A DNA stretch of 64,000 nucleotides from Silene conica (GCA_029255685.2 CM055313.2:47262079-47326078), one strand, 5' to 3'. Shown: positions 35,004-47,259, counted from the first letter of the stretch. The notes: a model not told the origin generated them from the letters alone. Program-made: numbers and translations.

Positions 35004-35368
35004 AGGGGCTCTCAGCCGGTCCACCGGCTGGGAGTCCCTTCCCATGCCATCCAACCGTCTTAAAAACAATGACAAGGGGCTCTCAGCCGGTGGGCCGTCT
35101 GCCGGCCAGCTGGCTGGGAGTCCCTTCCCACAAGCCAAGCTTTAAAATCTGAAATATAAGGAGTGACTCTCAGCCGGTGGACCGGCTGCCGGCTGGGAGT
35201 CACTTCCCCAAGCCCTTTGCAAATTTTCCAACACACAACAGGTATCCTGAGCCGGTCGACCGGCGGCCGACCTACCGGCTCAGGATCCTTTTCCTAAAAT
35301 CCTGAACATACGAAAAATGAACACCCCGACTCTGAGCCGGCCGGTCGGCTGCCGGTCAGCCTACCGGC
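35004..35368. repeat. GC-rich CCGG hairpin array
   Basis: Five or so units have outer arms that change together, for example ATCCTGAGCCGG with CCGGCTCAGGAT and GACTCTGAGCCGG with CCGGCTCAGAGTC. The array lies at 52923-53323 in the partner LTR. Confidence 0.85.
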
Positions 35369-36324
35369 TCAGAGTCCGCTGTACGCTAAATCGCATTTTC
35401 CTAAAACATTCAAATCTCCCCTAATCGATTCAAGACTTCTAAAATCGCAACATACAATGTTTACCCAACATATATAATCATCAAATACACTAACTACCAG
35501 CAATGAATTCCACAAACAATCTTCAACAAGAATATTATTTGTCTCCGTCTTAAGCACAAATTTATGAAAATCAATAACTAAGCATGTGAAACATCATCAA
35601 AGCAAATGAACATCATACACATGTATTCCTAGCATGATTTCTAAGTCCATTGAACATGAACCACATGTAAACTCAGAAACTTAAACATCCAAACCAAGAA
35701 AAGTGCTAATATCACAAATAAAGGCCGAGTTTCTCATTATCGTCACCTTAAAAGCGATCTTCATCAAAGCTCCTCTTCTACAACGTAGCTATCCACACTA
35801 GGGTCGTCTAAGCCTTCACCTACAACAAGAAAAATAGATTTTAAGGACTCAAAGATGGATTCTAAAAAAACAGCCCAATTTTCGAACTAAAGGAAATAGA
35901 ATTTGGAAGTGATAGATGACTTGCAAATTTCATGAGGATTCCGAAAATGTATAAATTACCTTGATCCGGAAATCGGATGATGAAGAAAAATGGATTATAA
36001 GATTGAAGTTTTAGGAGAGAAATGAGGAAATGAAGAACACTGTGTTCTTACTTTGGTGGAATGAAATGTGTCGACATACACATGGGTTTTAGGGGTTTTA
36101 AGTGTCCTTTCCGTTTCAAAGGGAAACGGGTTTGGAAATGAACGAGTTTTATGACGTGGACTCAAGTTTGCCAAGTTGAGTTCGTCTTAAGGACTTAAGG
36201 TTCTTAAGACGGATCTTAACGATTTATTAAAATACTTTCCCAATAAATTATTAAAATATTATTTTATCACTTAAAATAATTAAAAATCCTTAAAATATAT
36301 TTTACGAAAATACGGGATGTTACA

Positions 36325-36362
36325 ATCACCCCAACTTCAAAAATTTTCGTCCTCGAAACTCG
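36325..36362 (-). promoter_or_regulatory. Polypurine tract and hairpin, decayed Tekay element
   Basis: Purine-rich AAGTTGGGGTGAT on the minus strand adjoins the LTR. The neighbouring stem-loop TTTCG-TCCT-CGAAA is partly mismatched here compared with the young copy. Confidence 0.7.
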
Positions 36363-36391
36363 AACGAAGATAAATTCTAAACAACTATACC

Positions 36392-39300
36392 TCAATCGAA
36401 AAGAGAAGGATGTGCAGCACGCATCGAAGCCTCAGTCTCCCACGTCTGCTCCTCAACATCACCGCAACGCCAAAGGATCTTCACTAAAGGCACCACCTTG
36501 CTCCTAAGCTCTCTGTCCTGACGGTCTAGAATCTTCACGGGACGCTCCTCAAAAGCAAGACTCGGCTCTAAGTTCCCGATCTCTCTAGGAAGAACATGAC
36601 TCGGGTCACTAACATACTTAGGGAGCTGAGAAACATGAAAGACACTATGAACCTTGCCCAAACTAGGAGGCAAGTCCAATCGATAAGCAGCAGCACCAAT
36701 CCTCTTCACGATCTCAAATGGCCCAATATACTTAGGGCTCAACTTGCCCTTGACTCCAAACCTCTTGACGCCCTTCATCGGTGAAACTCTAAGGAAAACT
36801 CTGTCACCTACCTCAAACTCGAGAGGTCTACGATGGACATCTGCATAGGATTTCTGCTGATCCTGTACGGCCTTCATCCTACCTCCGATAAGCTGAACCT
36901 GGTCAATCCTCGCAGCTAACTGATCTGGCCCTAGGTCGTGCACATCGCTCGCCTGATCCCAACAGATCGGACTACATACGGCACTTCCTACCATAGAGCG
37001 CCTCATACGGCGCCATACCAATAGATGAATGGTAACTGTTGTTGTAGGAAAACTCAACTAACGGTAGACACTGCTCCCAAGAACTCTGGAAATCAAGTGC
37101 ACAAGCACGGAGCAAGTCGTCTAATGTCTGAATAGTCCTCTCGGACTGACCATCAGTCGCGGCATAAAATGCGGTACTCATCAGCAAACAGCTACCCATA
37201 GCCTCCTGTAGAGCCTTCCAAAATCTGGAACAGAAACGAGGATCACGATCAGAAACGATCTCTCTCGGGACACCATGGTAACGGACTATATCTGCAATAT
37301 AAGCCCTGGCTAAACAGTCCATATCCCATGTCTCACGAATAGGCACAAATCTGGCACACTTAGTTAACCTATCAACCACGACCCAAATCGCATCCTTGCC
37401 TCCCACTGTCTTAGGCAATATAGTCACGAAGTCCATCGATATGCACTCCCACTTCCACTGAGGAACGTGGAGCGACTGTAACAAACCACCTGGCCTCCTA
37501 TGCTCTATCTTGACTTGTTGACAAGTCAAGCACCTATTCACGTAATCCAAAATGTTCTTCTTCATCCCGGGCCACCAGAATATAAGTCTCAAGTCCTTGT
37601 GCATCTTCTCTCCGCCCGGATGAACTGAGTAAGGCGTTAGGTGAGCCTCATCTAAAACCCTCTTCCTCAAATCTGGCACATCTGGAACATACATCCTACC
37701 TCGGAACCGAAGGAAACCATCAGAATCAGTCACTAAATCTGGTGCATCACCATTCGCAATCTGTAGGTAAACTCTGGCGGATCTCCCAATACAATGTCGG
37801 CTCGGCAGTCATAGCAGATAACCAATAAAAACCACTATCAACCATCTCTAATCTCAACTTCCGGAACTCGGAACACAACTCATCGGGCAACACACGCATA
37901 ACACTCATCGAATGAGAAGTCTTGCGGCTAAGTGCATCAACAACCACATTGGCCTTACCCACATGATACAACAACTCAATGTCATAATCCTTAACCAACT
38001 CTAGCCAACGACGTTGTCGCATATTGAGGTCCTTCTGGGTGAAAATATACTTTAGACTCTTGTGATCCGTGAAAATGCGACAATGAGATCCAATCAAGTA
38101 ATAACGCCACATCTTCAGGGCGTGAACAACAACAGCTAACTCAAGATCATGCGTCAGATAGTTTACCTCGTGAACTCGCAACTGTCTAGATGAGTAAGCT
38201 ATCAACTTACCACTCTGCATCAACACACATCCAAGCCCTAATATGGAAGCAGCGTAGTAGACATCAAAGTCAACCCCGATCTCTGGCAAAGCAAGTATTG
38301 GAGCGGAAGTCAACCTAGTCTTCAATTCTTGGAAAGAGCTCTCACACTTATCGGTCCAAACAAACTTAGCTTCCTTCTTCAATAACTGAGTCATCGGACG
38401 AGCCAATCTAGAGAAATCCTCAACAAATCGACGGTAGTAACCAGCTAAACCAAGGAAACTACGGATCTCTCCCACATATTTGGGACTCTCCCAATCAACA
38501 ACGGCCTCAATCTTCGCGGGATCAACCATAACTCTCTCACTAGATATCACATGTCCAAGAAATGCAACCTTAGAAAGCCAAAACTCGCACTTAGAGAACT
38601 TTGCGAACCACTTCTGTCGACGTAAAATCCCAAGAATCAATCGGAGATGCTCAGCATGCTCCTCATCGGTGTTCGAGTAAATGAGAATGTCATCTATGAA
38701 CACTACCACACAAGTGTCGAGGAACTCACTAAAGGTCCGGTTCATCTGGTCCATAAAGATAGCAGGTGCATTAGTCAACCCAAAAGGCATAACCACGAAC
38801 TCAAAATGCCCATAACGAGTACGAAAGGTGGTCTTCGCAATATCGGCCTCTCTCACTGGGATCTGATGATAACCCGATCGAAGATCAATCTTAGAAAACC
38901 TAGAAGCACCCCTCAACTGATCGAACAAATCATCAATTCTCGGCAAAGGATATCGATTCTTCACGGTGACTCTGTTCAACTCTCTATAATCAATGCAAAG
39001 TCTCATGGAACCATCTTTCTTCTTGACAAATAAAACTGGAGCACCCCACGGAGAAGCACTCGGTCTAATGAATCCCTTCTCGATCATCTCTTCCAACTGT
39101 TGCTTCAATTCTTTCAACTCGGGTGGAGCCATACGGTAGGGAGCCTTAGATATAGGTCCGGTACCTGGAACATGCTCAATAGTAAACTCCACATCTCTCT
39201 CTGGCGGTATCCCTGGCAACTCTTATGGGAAAACATCTGGAAACTCACAAACAATGGCTACATCCTCAAGCTTCGGTAGCGATGGCTTAGCAGCCGAAAC

Positions 39301-39838
39301 AATAACACACAGGAAGGCTTGGCAACCCTTCCTAAGAAGATGTGATGCTTTCATTGAAGAAATAACACGAACACCCTTTTTAGGGCGCGCCGCGAGTTCC
39401 CCTATAGGAAACACGAACTCCTGAAGAACTCCTCAAGCATATTTTCTGGTCGCGACACTCGAAGCGAGCATGGTATCGCGATAACCAATCCATACCGAGG
39501 ATAATGTCAAATTCCTCGAGAGGAAGTCTCAGTAAGTCCGCTGGAAATGTGGCTTGACCAATACTAATCGGAACATCCCTATGGGACAAAGAGCAGAAAA
39601 ACACATCTCCCGAAGGTAAGGAAATAGAAGTCTCCTCAACCATGGAAGACTCAAGAGCTAAACTGTCTGCGGACTGAATTGATATAAATGATAAAGAAGC
39701 TCCAGTGTCAAACAAAATAAGGCACTCAGCGCCAAGAACAGAAAAGATACCAGCCACAATATCTGGATGAGCCTCTGCCTCAGCCCTAGTCATCACGAAG
39801 ATCTTCCCCTTCGGCTTTCCCCCTCTAGTCGCTGCAGC
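36392..39838 (-). pseudogene. Pol (protease to chromodomain) of the decayed Tekay element
   Basis: Read on the minus strand from 39838, the order is the end of gag, aspartic protease ([10 protein letters not shown]), RT (FIDDILIYS), RNase H ([11 protein letters not shown]), integrase (zinc-binding HHCC, then DDE core) and a chromodomain ending [19 protein letters not shown]. These activities would copy the RNA into DNA and integrate it, with the chromodomain steering integration to marked chromatin. Damage includes a stop at about 39224 before the RT, a deletion plus frame change near 37740 between RNase H and integrase, and a 4-base insertion near 36970 inside integrase. Confidence 0.9.
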
Positions 39839-40610
39839 TGTAAAACCCCTCGCGAAAGCGGAAATATAAACACATAAAAGTACCAAAAATGCAGCGGAAT
39901 TAAAACTTTTAGAAGATAAAACAACATGCGAGAAGTCTTAAACTGAAACAGAACTAAAACCGAGATAGATAAGTAACAGTTCTAAGTACAGAAGTGAAAT
40001 ATATACAACAGCCGGGGATGGAACATCCCTACCGGCACCAAAACAAAAGTAACAACTACGAGTCCAGCTAAACGATAAGGTAAGTCAATGATGACAGCAG
40101 GATCATCACTCGCTAGCTCTCGTGAACCCATCTCCAACCAGCATGTACCTACATACATGAAAAACATGTACGCCACAATCAGTGGGGAGTGACTAGAGTT
40201 CTCCTAGCCACCTTTTGTGACAACACGTAACATATAAAACAATACAGAATACTCCAACATATAACAACATGTGAAGCATAAACAACTCATCATCTGATCT
40301 CTTACTAACATGCGATTACCATGCACGGCTCTCAACTAACTTCATAAACAAATAGGAAGGAGAGCCGGTTTCCCTACTGGTTACCCAGTTGGGGGGTCTT
40401 TCAATCCAATTATTTATGAAACCGAACTAAGAGTCATCCAATGCCTTGGATGATTAAACCACAACTAAGTAACAACAACAATTCGACATGCATATCTGAC
40501 ACTATACCATCATCTAGGCAAGCAGATAAACATCCATAACTCATCATGCATATCTGTCACTGTACCATCATCTAGGCAAGCAGATACACATTCATAACAC
40601 TAGCAACGGG

Positions 40611-41101
40611 TCCAGAGGTGAACTTAACACATATCCCATTACTACACTATGTCGGGTCCAGAGGTGAGCTTAACACATATCCCAACATCTAATCAAGTAA
40701 AGGGTCCAGAGGTGAACTTAACACATATCCCTAAACTTACAAACCATGAGAAGGGTCCAGCGGTGAACTTAACACATATCCCTAATCATCCAAAAGCAAA
40801 GGGTCCAGAGGTGAACTTAACACATATCCCAATGCTACAAACATGTATTGGGTCCAGAGGTGAACTTAACACATATCCCAATACACAGTCATCGCACAAC
40901 GGGTCCAGAGGTGAACTTAACACATATCCCGTGTACGACAACCGATCACGTGTCAGGTCCAGAGGTGAGCTTAACACATATCCTGACACGCCCAAGCAAA
41001 ACACGTAACGGGTCCAGAGGTGAACTTAACACATATCCCGTCACCCGACAGATAAACACGTAGTGGGTCCAGAGGTGAACTTAACACATATCCCACCACG
41101 C
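40611..41101. repeat. Array of GGTCCAGAGGTGAACTTAAC hairpins (3' LTR)
   Basis: Ten units have a 24-nt conserved loop (TCCAGAGGTGAACTTAACAC then ATAT). The arms pair within units: TGTATTGGG (40844-40852) with CCCAATACA (40877-40885), and CGTGTCAGG (40949-40957) with CCTGACACG (40982-40990). In the latter the usual GGG/CCC has become AGG/CCT on both sides. Other units pair over 4-8 bp with one mismatch. The array is repeated at 48198-48688. Open frames reading GPEVNLTHIP through it are repeat artefacts. Confidence 0.93.
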
Positions 41102-41398
41102 GACAACCATTGTAACCACTGAACAACCAAAGGTAGAAACTAACCTATAGTTCTAACTTCTTAAACCTCTAATCAACATTCAATTGATTCCGGGAACTAA
41201 GGCGAAGGAGAGCCGGTTTCCCTTTCGGTTACCCGACCGGGGGGTCTCTATCCTCACTTCATTCCCGAACCCAATATAACGTTGCCCGTACACCGGGGAC
41301 CTCAAATACATGCCACGGGTATACAAAACGAGTTTCAAACAAAACCGAACAACCGTTTGAAAGTTACGATTTAATTTCAAAAACACAAAATGACATAC

Positions 41399-41806
41399 AG
41401 GGGTCCCCAGCCGGTCGGCAGGCAGCCGGTCGGCCGGCTGGTGATCTCTCAGCCTACATCTCTTTTCAAAACCGAGAAAACACCAAGAAGGACTCCCAGC
41501 CGGTCGGCAGGCAGCCGGTCGGCCGGCTGGGAACCCCATTCCCTAGCCTTTACTAAAATCGTATCCATCCCCATATGCACTCCCAGCCGGCTGGCAGGCG
41601 GCCGGTCTGCCGGCTGGGCTCCCTCCTATACTATGTTTATCGCAGAAACACACAATACAAGGAAAGATGACTACCAGCCGGCCGGCAGGCAGCCGGTCGG
41701 TCGGCTGGCAGTCCTAGGCCAATTTCCACAAAAACTCGAAAATCCACCAGATGCTCTCCCAGCCGGTCGACCGGCGGCCGGTCGGTCGACCGGCTCAGAG
41801 AGCCTG
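41399..41806. repeat. GC-rich CCGG hairpin array (3' LTR)
   Basis: Five units each have the form TCCCAGCCGG ... CCGGCTGGGA with a GC-rich centre, spaced about 75-100 bp. The last unit has GAGCCGG-type closing arms. The array is repeated at 48986-49393. Confidence 0.9.
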
Positions 41807-42758
41807 TCACACAAAAACGCATTTTCCAAATACTTCTAAATCTCCACAAATCGATACCCAAACTTCACAATTGCTACAATATAAGTTTACCCATCATTAT
41901 TAAACATTCAATACTACTTCCTAGCAGCACGAAATTCTCATAACAATCCTTAAGACGGCCAAAACAAGTATCCGTCGCAAACATGAGATTTTCCATAAAA
42001 ACCACATATGAGCATATAAGCCTTAACAAGCATAAATTCATCAAAGTAAAGCATTCCTAAGCATGCTACTACAACTCTTGATCATCAAACATTAATAAAA
42101 ACAGAAATCAAGTCAAGAATCACATCAATATGCTAATATACACATAAAGGCCGAGTTTCTCATTATCGTCACCTTAAAGCTTATTCCGGCAAGTGATCCT
42201 CCTCTACCACGTAAGAGTCCACGTCGGGATCGTCAAGACCAACCCCTACAACAAAGAAAACGGTTTAAGAACACCAAAAACGAATTATAGGAGAACAGGC
42301 CGAATTTTAAAGGTTGACGAAACGAAAATTGAAAGTGATGGATGTCTTGGAAATCGAACGAGGATTCCGAAAATGTACTTACTTTCGCGATTCGATGGAC
42401 GGATGATGGAGAAAACTCGAAAAGAAGGAAGGGTTTTATGGAGGTTTTGAGAGACTTAAAGTTACAGTGAAATGAAACTTGAGGGAGAAGAAGATGTCGA
42501 CTTATGGGGTTTATAAGGTACAAGTGGGTCCTTTCCGAATAATTAATTGGAACGGACTTTTAAACGGATATGGAACGAGTACTTGAGTCGGATATTTAAT
42601 TATGCCAAGTTGTATTCGTCTTAAGAACTGGAGGTTCTTAAGACGGATCTTATCTATTAAATTAGAGTCTTTCGAATTAAATTACTAAATTATTATTTTT
42701 ATTACTTAAAATACTTAAAATGCTTAAATTAGATTTTACGAAAATACGGGATGTTACA

Positions 42759-42794
42759 ATCACCCCAACTTCAAAAAGTTTCGTCCTCGAAACT
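42759..42794 (-). promoter_or_regulatory. Polypurine tract and hairpin of the young Tekay element
   Basis: The minus strand reads AAGTTGGGGTGAT up to the LTR. AGTTTCG (42777-42783) pairs with CGAAACT (42788-42794) around loop TCCT. Confidence 0.8.
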
Positions 42795-42823
42795 CGAACG
42801 GATATAAATCTATATACTATACC

Positions 42824-45097
42824 TCAATCGAAAAGAGAAGGATGCGCGATACGCATCGATGCCTCAGTCTCCCACGTCTGCTCCTCAACATCACCGCAAC
42901 GCCAAAGGATCTTCACTAGTGGCACCACCTTGCTCCTAAGCTTCCTATCCTGACGGTCAAGGATCTTCACTGGACGCTCTTCGAAAGCAAGACTCGGCTC
43001 CAAGTTCTCGATCTCTCTAGGCAAAACATGACTCGGGTCACTAACATACTTACGGAGCTGGGAAACATGAAAAACGCTATGAACCTTGCCCAAACTAGGA
43101 GGCAAGTCCAATCGGTAAGCAGCAGCACCAATCCTCTTCACGATCTCAAAAGGTCCAATATACTTAGGGATCAACTTGCCCTTAACTCCAAACCTTTTGA
43201 CGCCTTTCATCGGAGAAACTCTCAAGAAAACTCGATCACCCACCTCAAACTCTAAGGGTCTACGGCGAACATCAGCATAGGATTTCTGCCGGTCCTGTGC
43301 GACCTTCATCCTACCTCTGATAAGCTGAACCTGATCAATAGTAACAGCTAACTGGTCCGGTCCTAGGTCACGAACATCACTAGCCTGGTCCCAACAAATC
43401 GGACTACGGCACTTCCTACCATAAAGAGCCTCGTACGGAGCCATACCAATGGAAGCATGATAACTGTTGTTGTAAGAAAACTCTACCAACGGCAAATTCT
43501 GCTCCCAAGAGCTCTGAAAATCAAGGGCACAAGCACGGAGCAAATCCTCTAATGTCTGTATAGTCCTCTCGGACTGACCATCGGTCGCGGCATGAAAAGC
43601 AGTGCTCATCAACAAACGGCTACCCATAGCCTCCTGCAAGGCCTTCCAGAACCTGGAACAAAACCTCGGATCACGATCTGAAACTATCTCCCTCGGGACA
43701 CCATGATATCGGACTATCTCAGCGATATAAGCCCTGGCTAAACGATCCATATCCCAAGTCTCTCTGATCGGCACGAATCTGGCACACTTAGTTAGACGAT
43801 CGACAATAACCCAAATCGCATCCTTGCCTCCCACGGTCTTAGGCAAAGCAGTGACAAAATCCATAGATATGCACTCCCACTTCCACTGAGGAATGGGAAG
43901 CGGTTGTAGCAGACCACCAGGTCTCCTATGCTCTATCTTGACTTGTTGACAAGTCAAGCACCTACTAACATAATCCAAGATCTCCTTCTTCATACCAGGC
44001 CACCAAAACATAAGCCTCAAATCCTTGTGCATCTTCTCTCCTCCTGGATGAACGGAGTACGGTGACAAATGAGCCTCATCAAGAACCTTCTTCCTCAAAT
44101 CTGGCACATCCGGAACATACATCCTACCACGGAACCTAAGGAAACCATCAGCATCAATCACCAACTCAGGTGCAACACCACTCAAAATCCTAGCCTCGAA
44201 CTTCTTGAAATCGGCATCTGCAGGCAAACTCCGTCGAATCTCCCAATATAAAGACGGCTCGGCAGTCATAGCAGCTAACCAATCAAAACCACTACCCACC
44301 ATCTCTAATCTCAGCTTCCGGAACTCGGAACACAACTCATCGGGCAATACTCTCATGGCACTCATCGAATGAGAAGTCTTGCGACTAAGCGCATCTGCAA
44401 CTACATTGGCTTTTCCCTCATGATATAACAACTCAATGTCGTAATCTTTCACTAACTCTAGCCAACGTCTCTGTCTCATGTTAAGGTCTTTCTGAGTAAA
44501 AATGTACTTAAGACTCTTATGATCGGTGAAAATGCGGCAATGAGATCCCATCAGGTAATGACGCCACATCTTCAAAGCATGAACAACTGCGGCCAACTCT
44601 AAGTCATGTGTCGGATAGTTCACCTCATGAACTCTCAACTGTCTAGATGAATAGGCTATCACCTTACCACTCTGCATCAATACGCATCCAAGTCCTAACA
44701 TCGAAGCATCACAATACACATCAAAGTCCACTCCGATCTCTGGCAAAGCTAACACGGGGGCGGAAGTCAATCTGGACTTCAACTCCCGGAAAGAACTCTC
44801 ACACTTGTCGGTCCACACAAATTTGGCTTCTTTCTTCAGCAACTGAGTCATCGGGCGAGCCAATCTCGAGAAATCCTCAACGAATCTACGATAATAACCA
44901 GCCAAACCCAAAAAGCTACGGATCTCTCCAACATCCTTGGGACTCTCCCAATCAACCACAGCCTCTATCTTCGCGGGATCAACCATCACACCCTCGCTGG
45001 ATATCACATGTCCTAAAAAGGCAACCTTCGAGAGCCAAAATTCACACTTCGAAAACTTTGCGAACCATTTCTGTCTGCGCAGAATCCCTAGAATCAA
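42824..45097 (-). CDS. Tekay pol, 3' part: end of RT, RNase H, integrase, chromodomain
   Basis: This 757-codon frame starts just after the RT catalytic motif. Residues 1-110 are the RT thumb and connection ([20 protein letters not shown]). RNase H follows, with acidic residues near D130, E167, D192 (FTDHKS) and D235 (VADALSR). Integrase has a zinc-binding H343, H350, C380, C383 set and a D413, D474, E510 core with 60 and 35 residues between. The C-terminal 50 residues are a chromodomain ending [18 protein letters not shown]. The frame overlaps the upstream frame by 4 bases only because of a one-base deletion near 45130. In the decayed host copy the two are in one frame, so this is a broken polyprotein, not a natural two-gene layout. 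The Met at its start is not a biological start. Confidence 0.93.
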   Translation of the reverse strand: MILGILRRQKWFAKFSKCEFWLSKVAFLGHVISSEGVMVDPAKIEAVVDWESPKDVGEIRSFLGLAGYYRRFVEDFSRLARPMTQLLKKEAKFVWTDKCESSFRELKSRLTSAPVLALPEIGVDFDVYCDASMLGLGCVLMQSGKVIAYSSRQLRVHEVNYPTHDLELAAVVHALKMWRHYLMGSHCRIFTDHKSLKYIFTQKDLNMRQRRWLELVKDYDIELLYHEGKANVVADALSRKTSHSMSAMRVLPDELCSEFRKLRLEMVGSGFDWLAAMTAEPSLYWEIRRSLPADADFKKFEARILSGVAPELVIDADGFLRFRGRMYVPDVPDLRKKVLDEAHLSPYSVHPGGEKMHKDLRLMFWWPGMKKEILDYVSRCLTCQQVKIEHRRPGGLLQPLPIPQWKWECISMDFVTALPKTVGGKDAIWVIVDRLTKCARFVPIRETWDMDRLARAYIAEIVRYHGVPREIVSDRDPRFCSRFWKALQEAMGSRLLMSTAFHAATDGQSERTIQTLEDLLRACALDFQSSWEQNLPLVEFSYNNSYHASIGMAPYEALYGRKCRSPICWDQASDVRDLGPDQLAVTIDQVQLIRGRMKVAQDRQKSYADVRRRPLEFEVGDRVFLRVSPMKGVKRFGVKGKLIPKYIGPFEIVKRIGAAAYRLDLPPSLGKVHSVFHVSQLRKYVSDPSHVLPREIENLEPSLAFEERPVKILDRQDRKLRSKVVPLVKILWRCGDVEEQTWETEASMRIAHPSLFD

Positions 45098-47259
45098 TCG
45101 AAGATGCTCAGCGTGTTCCTCATCGGTCTTGAATATATCAAGATGTCATCAATGAAAACCACTACACAAGTGTCAAGATACTCACTGAAGGTACGATTCA
45201 TCTGATCCATAAAAATCGCCGGTGCATTAGTCAACCCAAATGGCATAACTACAAACTCAAAATGTCCATATCTGGTACGAAATGCAGTCTTCGCAATATC
45301 AGCCTCTCTCACTGGAATCTGATGATAACCTGATCGAAGATCAATCTTTGAAAACCTCGAAGCACCTCTCAACTGATCAAACAAATCATCTATCCTAGGC
45401 AAAGGATATCTATTCTTCACGGTCACTCGGTTCAGCTCTCTATAGTCAATGCACAATCTCATGGAACCATCTTTCTTCTTGACGAACAACACAGGAGCAC
45501 CCCACGGAGAAGCACTAGGTCTAATGAAACCTTTCTCGATCATCTCTTCCAATTGCTGCTTCAACTCTTTCAACTCTGGCGGAGCCATACGGTAAGGAGC
45601 TTTAGAAATCGGTCCGGTACCTGGAACAAGCTCAATAGTAAACTCCACATCTCTCTCTGGCGGTATCCCTGGCAAGTCATCTGGGAACACATCTGGATAC
45701 TCACGAACAATGGCTACATCTTCAAGCTTCGGTAGCGATGGTTTAGCAGCTGTAACAACACACAGGAAGGCTTGGCAACCCTTCCTAAGAAGATGAGAAG
45801 CTTTCATCGAAGAGATAACACGAACACCCCTTTGAGGGCGAGTTCCCCTATAGGAAACACGAACTCCTGAAGAACTCCTCAAGCAGATTTTCTGGTCGCG
45901 ACACTCGAAGCGAGCATGGTATCGCGATAACCAGTCCATACCGAGGATAATATCAAACTCCTCGAGAGGAAATCTCAGTAAGTCCGCAGGAAATGTGGCT
46001 TGACCAATAACAATAGGAACATCCCTATGGGACGAAGAGCATGAAAACACGTCTCCAGAAGGTAAGGAAATAGAAGTCTCCTCAACCAATGAAGACTCAA
46101 GAGCTAGACGGTCGGCGAACTGAGTCGATATAAATGAAAGAGAAGCTCCAGTGTCGAATAAAATAAGGCACTCAGCGCCAAGAACAGAAAATATACCGGC
46201 AACAATGTCAGGATGCGCCTCTGCCTCAGCCCTAGTCATCACAAAAATCTTCCCTTTCGGCTTCCCTCCTTTAGTCGCTGCAGCAGCAGTGGCAGCCTTG
46301 CCAAGTGCGGTGTTCCTCTCAGGACACTCATACGATCGATGCCCAAATCCATTACAAGTGAAACACTTATAGGCATTCTTGAAACAGTCAAAACCCGGAT
46401 GAGAAGGTTTACCACAACGGTGGCAAACACTCGGAGATGTGTCGGTGTGAACAAAGGTCTTAGCAACCGGAGCAGAGAACCTCTCAAAACGCTTCTTCTG
46501 AGAAGAAGGCGAAGAAGTAGAAGGAACAAATGGTCTCTTCCCCTGGTACACGGATCTCTGGTGAGAAGTGAAACTGGAAGTAGCGGCACGGGCCTCAGCA
46601 TCAATGGCACGAATAGAACTCTCGGCCCAAATAGCGTCGTCATAAACCTCCACAAAAGAAGTAGAGTCACGACGAACCATACTCTCAACCCTCGGCCCTA
46701 GCTTCCCTCGGTAGAAATACACTCTCTCCGCCTCATCACGAACAAATCTCGATGCAAAGTGAGCTAACTGGTTGAACTTGTCAGTGAATTCTTGAACGGT
46801 CATCTTCCCTTGCTTCAAATCCATAAATTCTTTCAACCTCTGCGATCTCAACTCCTTGGGATAGAACCTCGCCTCGAGCCTGTCTTTGAAAGCCTCCCAA
46901 TCGAACATCGGGTCAAGAACAGCGGTAGGTCCAGTCAACGCCCACCAACGGTCAGCCTCCAATGTCAGGAAGTGAGCGGCTAAACGCACTCTATCCTCCC
47001 TAACGACTGAGTATAAGGTGAAGCTCTTTTCCATCTCTCTAAACCACTCTGTGAGGGCTACTGGGTCAGCCTCGCCTCCATAGGTCCTAACATGGCTTCT
47101 GGACATCTGAGAGGCAATCCAGGAAAAGCTACCCGGACGATTAGTCTCGCCACCCGGCGGTGGAGGAGGTGGAACATTCCCCGCTTGCTGTCTCTGAGTC
47201 TCAAGCAAATGCTGAATTGCCTGCAGCACAATGTTATCAGCAGCTCTGGGTCTCACCAT
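45094..47259 (-). CDS. Tekay gag, protease and RT (5' part of the polyprotein)
   Basis: A 721-codon frame starts [20 protein letters not shown] with a polyproline patch at 30-35. The gag core spans about 55-220. Two CCHC knuckles lie at 279-292 ([14 protein letters not shown]) and 299-312 ([14 protein letters not shown]). Aspartic protease has DTGA at 369-372 and ILGMDWL at 438-444. RT begins about 540 and reaches the catalytic FIDD at 702-705. About 10 residues later the frame is lost through a one-base deletion and ends. Gag assembles the particle, protease matures the polyprotein, and RT copies the RNA. The start codon lies 153 bases inside the primer site, in the same position as in the related copies. 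Confidence 0.94.
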   Translation of the reverse strand: MVRPRAADNIVLQAIQHLLETQRQQAGNVPPPPPPGGETNRPGSFSWIASQMSRSHVRTYGGEADPVALTEWFREMEKSFTLYSVVREDRVRLAAHFLTLEADRWWALTGPTAVLDPMFDWEAFKDRLEARFYPKELRSQRLKEFMDLKQGKMTVQEFTDKFNQLAHFASRFVRDEAERVYFYRGKLGPRVESMVRRDSTSFVEVYDDAIWAESSIRAIDAEARAATSSFTSHQRSVYQGKRPFVPSTSSPSSQKKRFERFSAPVAKTFVHTDTSPSVCHRCGKPSHPGFDCFKNAYKCFTCNGFGHRSYECPERNTALGKAATAAAATKGGKPKGKIFVMTRAEAEAHPDIVAGIFSVLGAECLILFDTGASLSFISTQFADRLALESSLVEETSISLPSGDVFSCSSSHRDVPIVIGQATFPADLLRFPLEEFDIILGMDWLSRYHARFECRDQKICLRSSSGVRVSYRGTRPQRGVRVISSMKASHLLRKGCQAFLCVVTAAKPSLPKLEDVAIVREYPDVFPDDLPGIPPERDVEFTIELVPGTGPISKAPYRMAPPELKELKQQLEEMIEKGFIRPSASPWGAPVLFVKKKDGSMRLCIDYRELNRVTVKNRYPLPRIDDLFDQLRGASRFSKIDLRSGYHQIPVREADIAKTAFRTRYGHFEFVVMPFGLTNAPAIFMDQMNRTFSEYLDTCVVVFIDDILIYSRPMRNTLSIFD

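Larger units (their letters stand above)
33475..36324 (-). repeat. 3' LTR of the decayed Tekay element
   Basis: Module order is conserved block (33826-33858), boundary block (34008-34051), array of CAGAGGCCAGCTTAAGGCAT hairpins (34258-34736), second boundary block (34825-34869), GC-rich hairpins (35004-35368), and terminus. The partner LTR lacks about 80 bp near 52078. Confidence 0.88.
39839..42758 (-). repeat. 3' LTR of the young Tekay element
   Basis: Contains the conserved block (40166-40202), two CTAGGCAAG hairpin units (40492-40527 and 40544-40587) with TATCTG/CAGATA arms, boundary blocks (40355-40399 and 41204-41248), the GGTCCAGAGGTGAACTTAAC array (40611-41101), and a GC-rich array (41399-41806). 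Confidence 0.92.

Noticed and set aside
40649..41063. Open frames encoding GPEVNLTHIP repeats on both strands (also at 48236-48650 and 59133-59573)
   Set aside because: The frames come from the LTR repeat being free of stops in several frames. Both strands are open at once and there is no other sign of coding.
40611..41101. CRISPR-like look: regular conserved repeats separated by variable spacers
   Set aside because: The array lies in both LTRs of a plant retrotransposon, repeats recur in other LTRs, there are no cas genes, and the variable parts are complementary arms rather than foreign spacers.
46239..46688. Frames of about 150 codons overlapping Tekay gag (also 46213-46701 and 44647-45132)
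   Set aside because: They are in other frames of or antisense to the clearly coding gag-pol, with no independent support.
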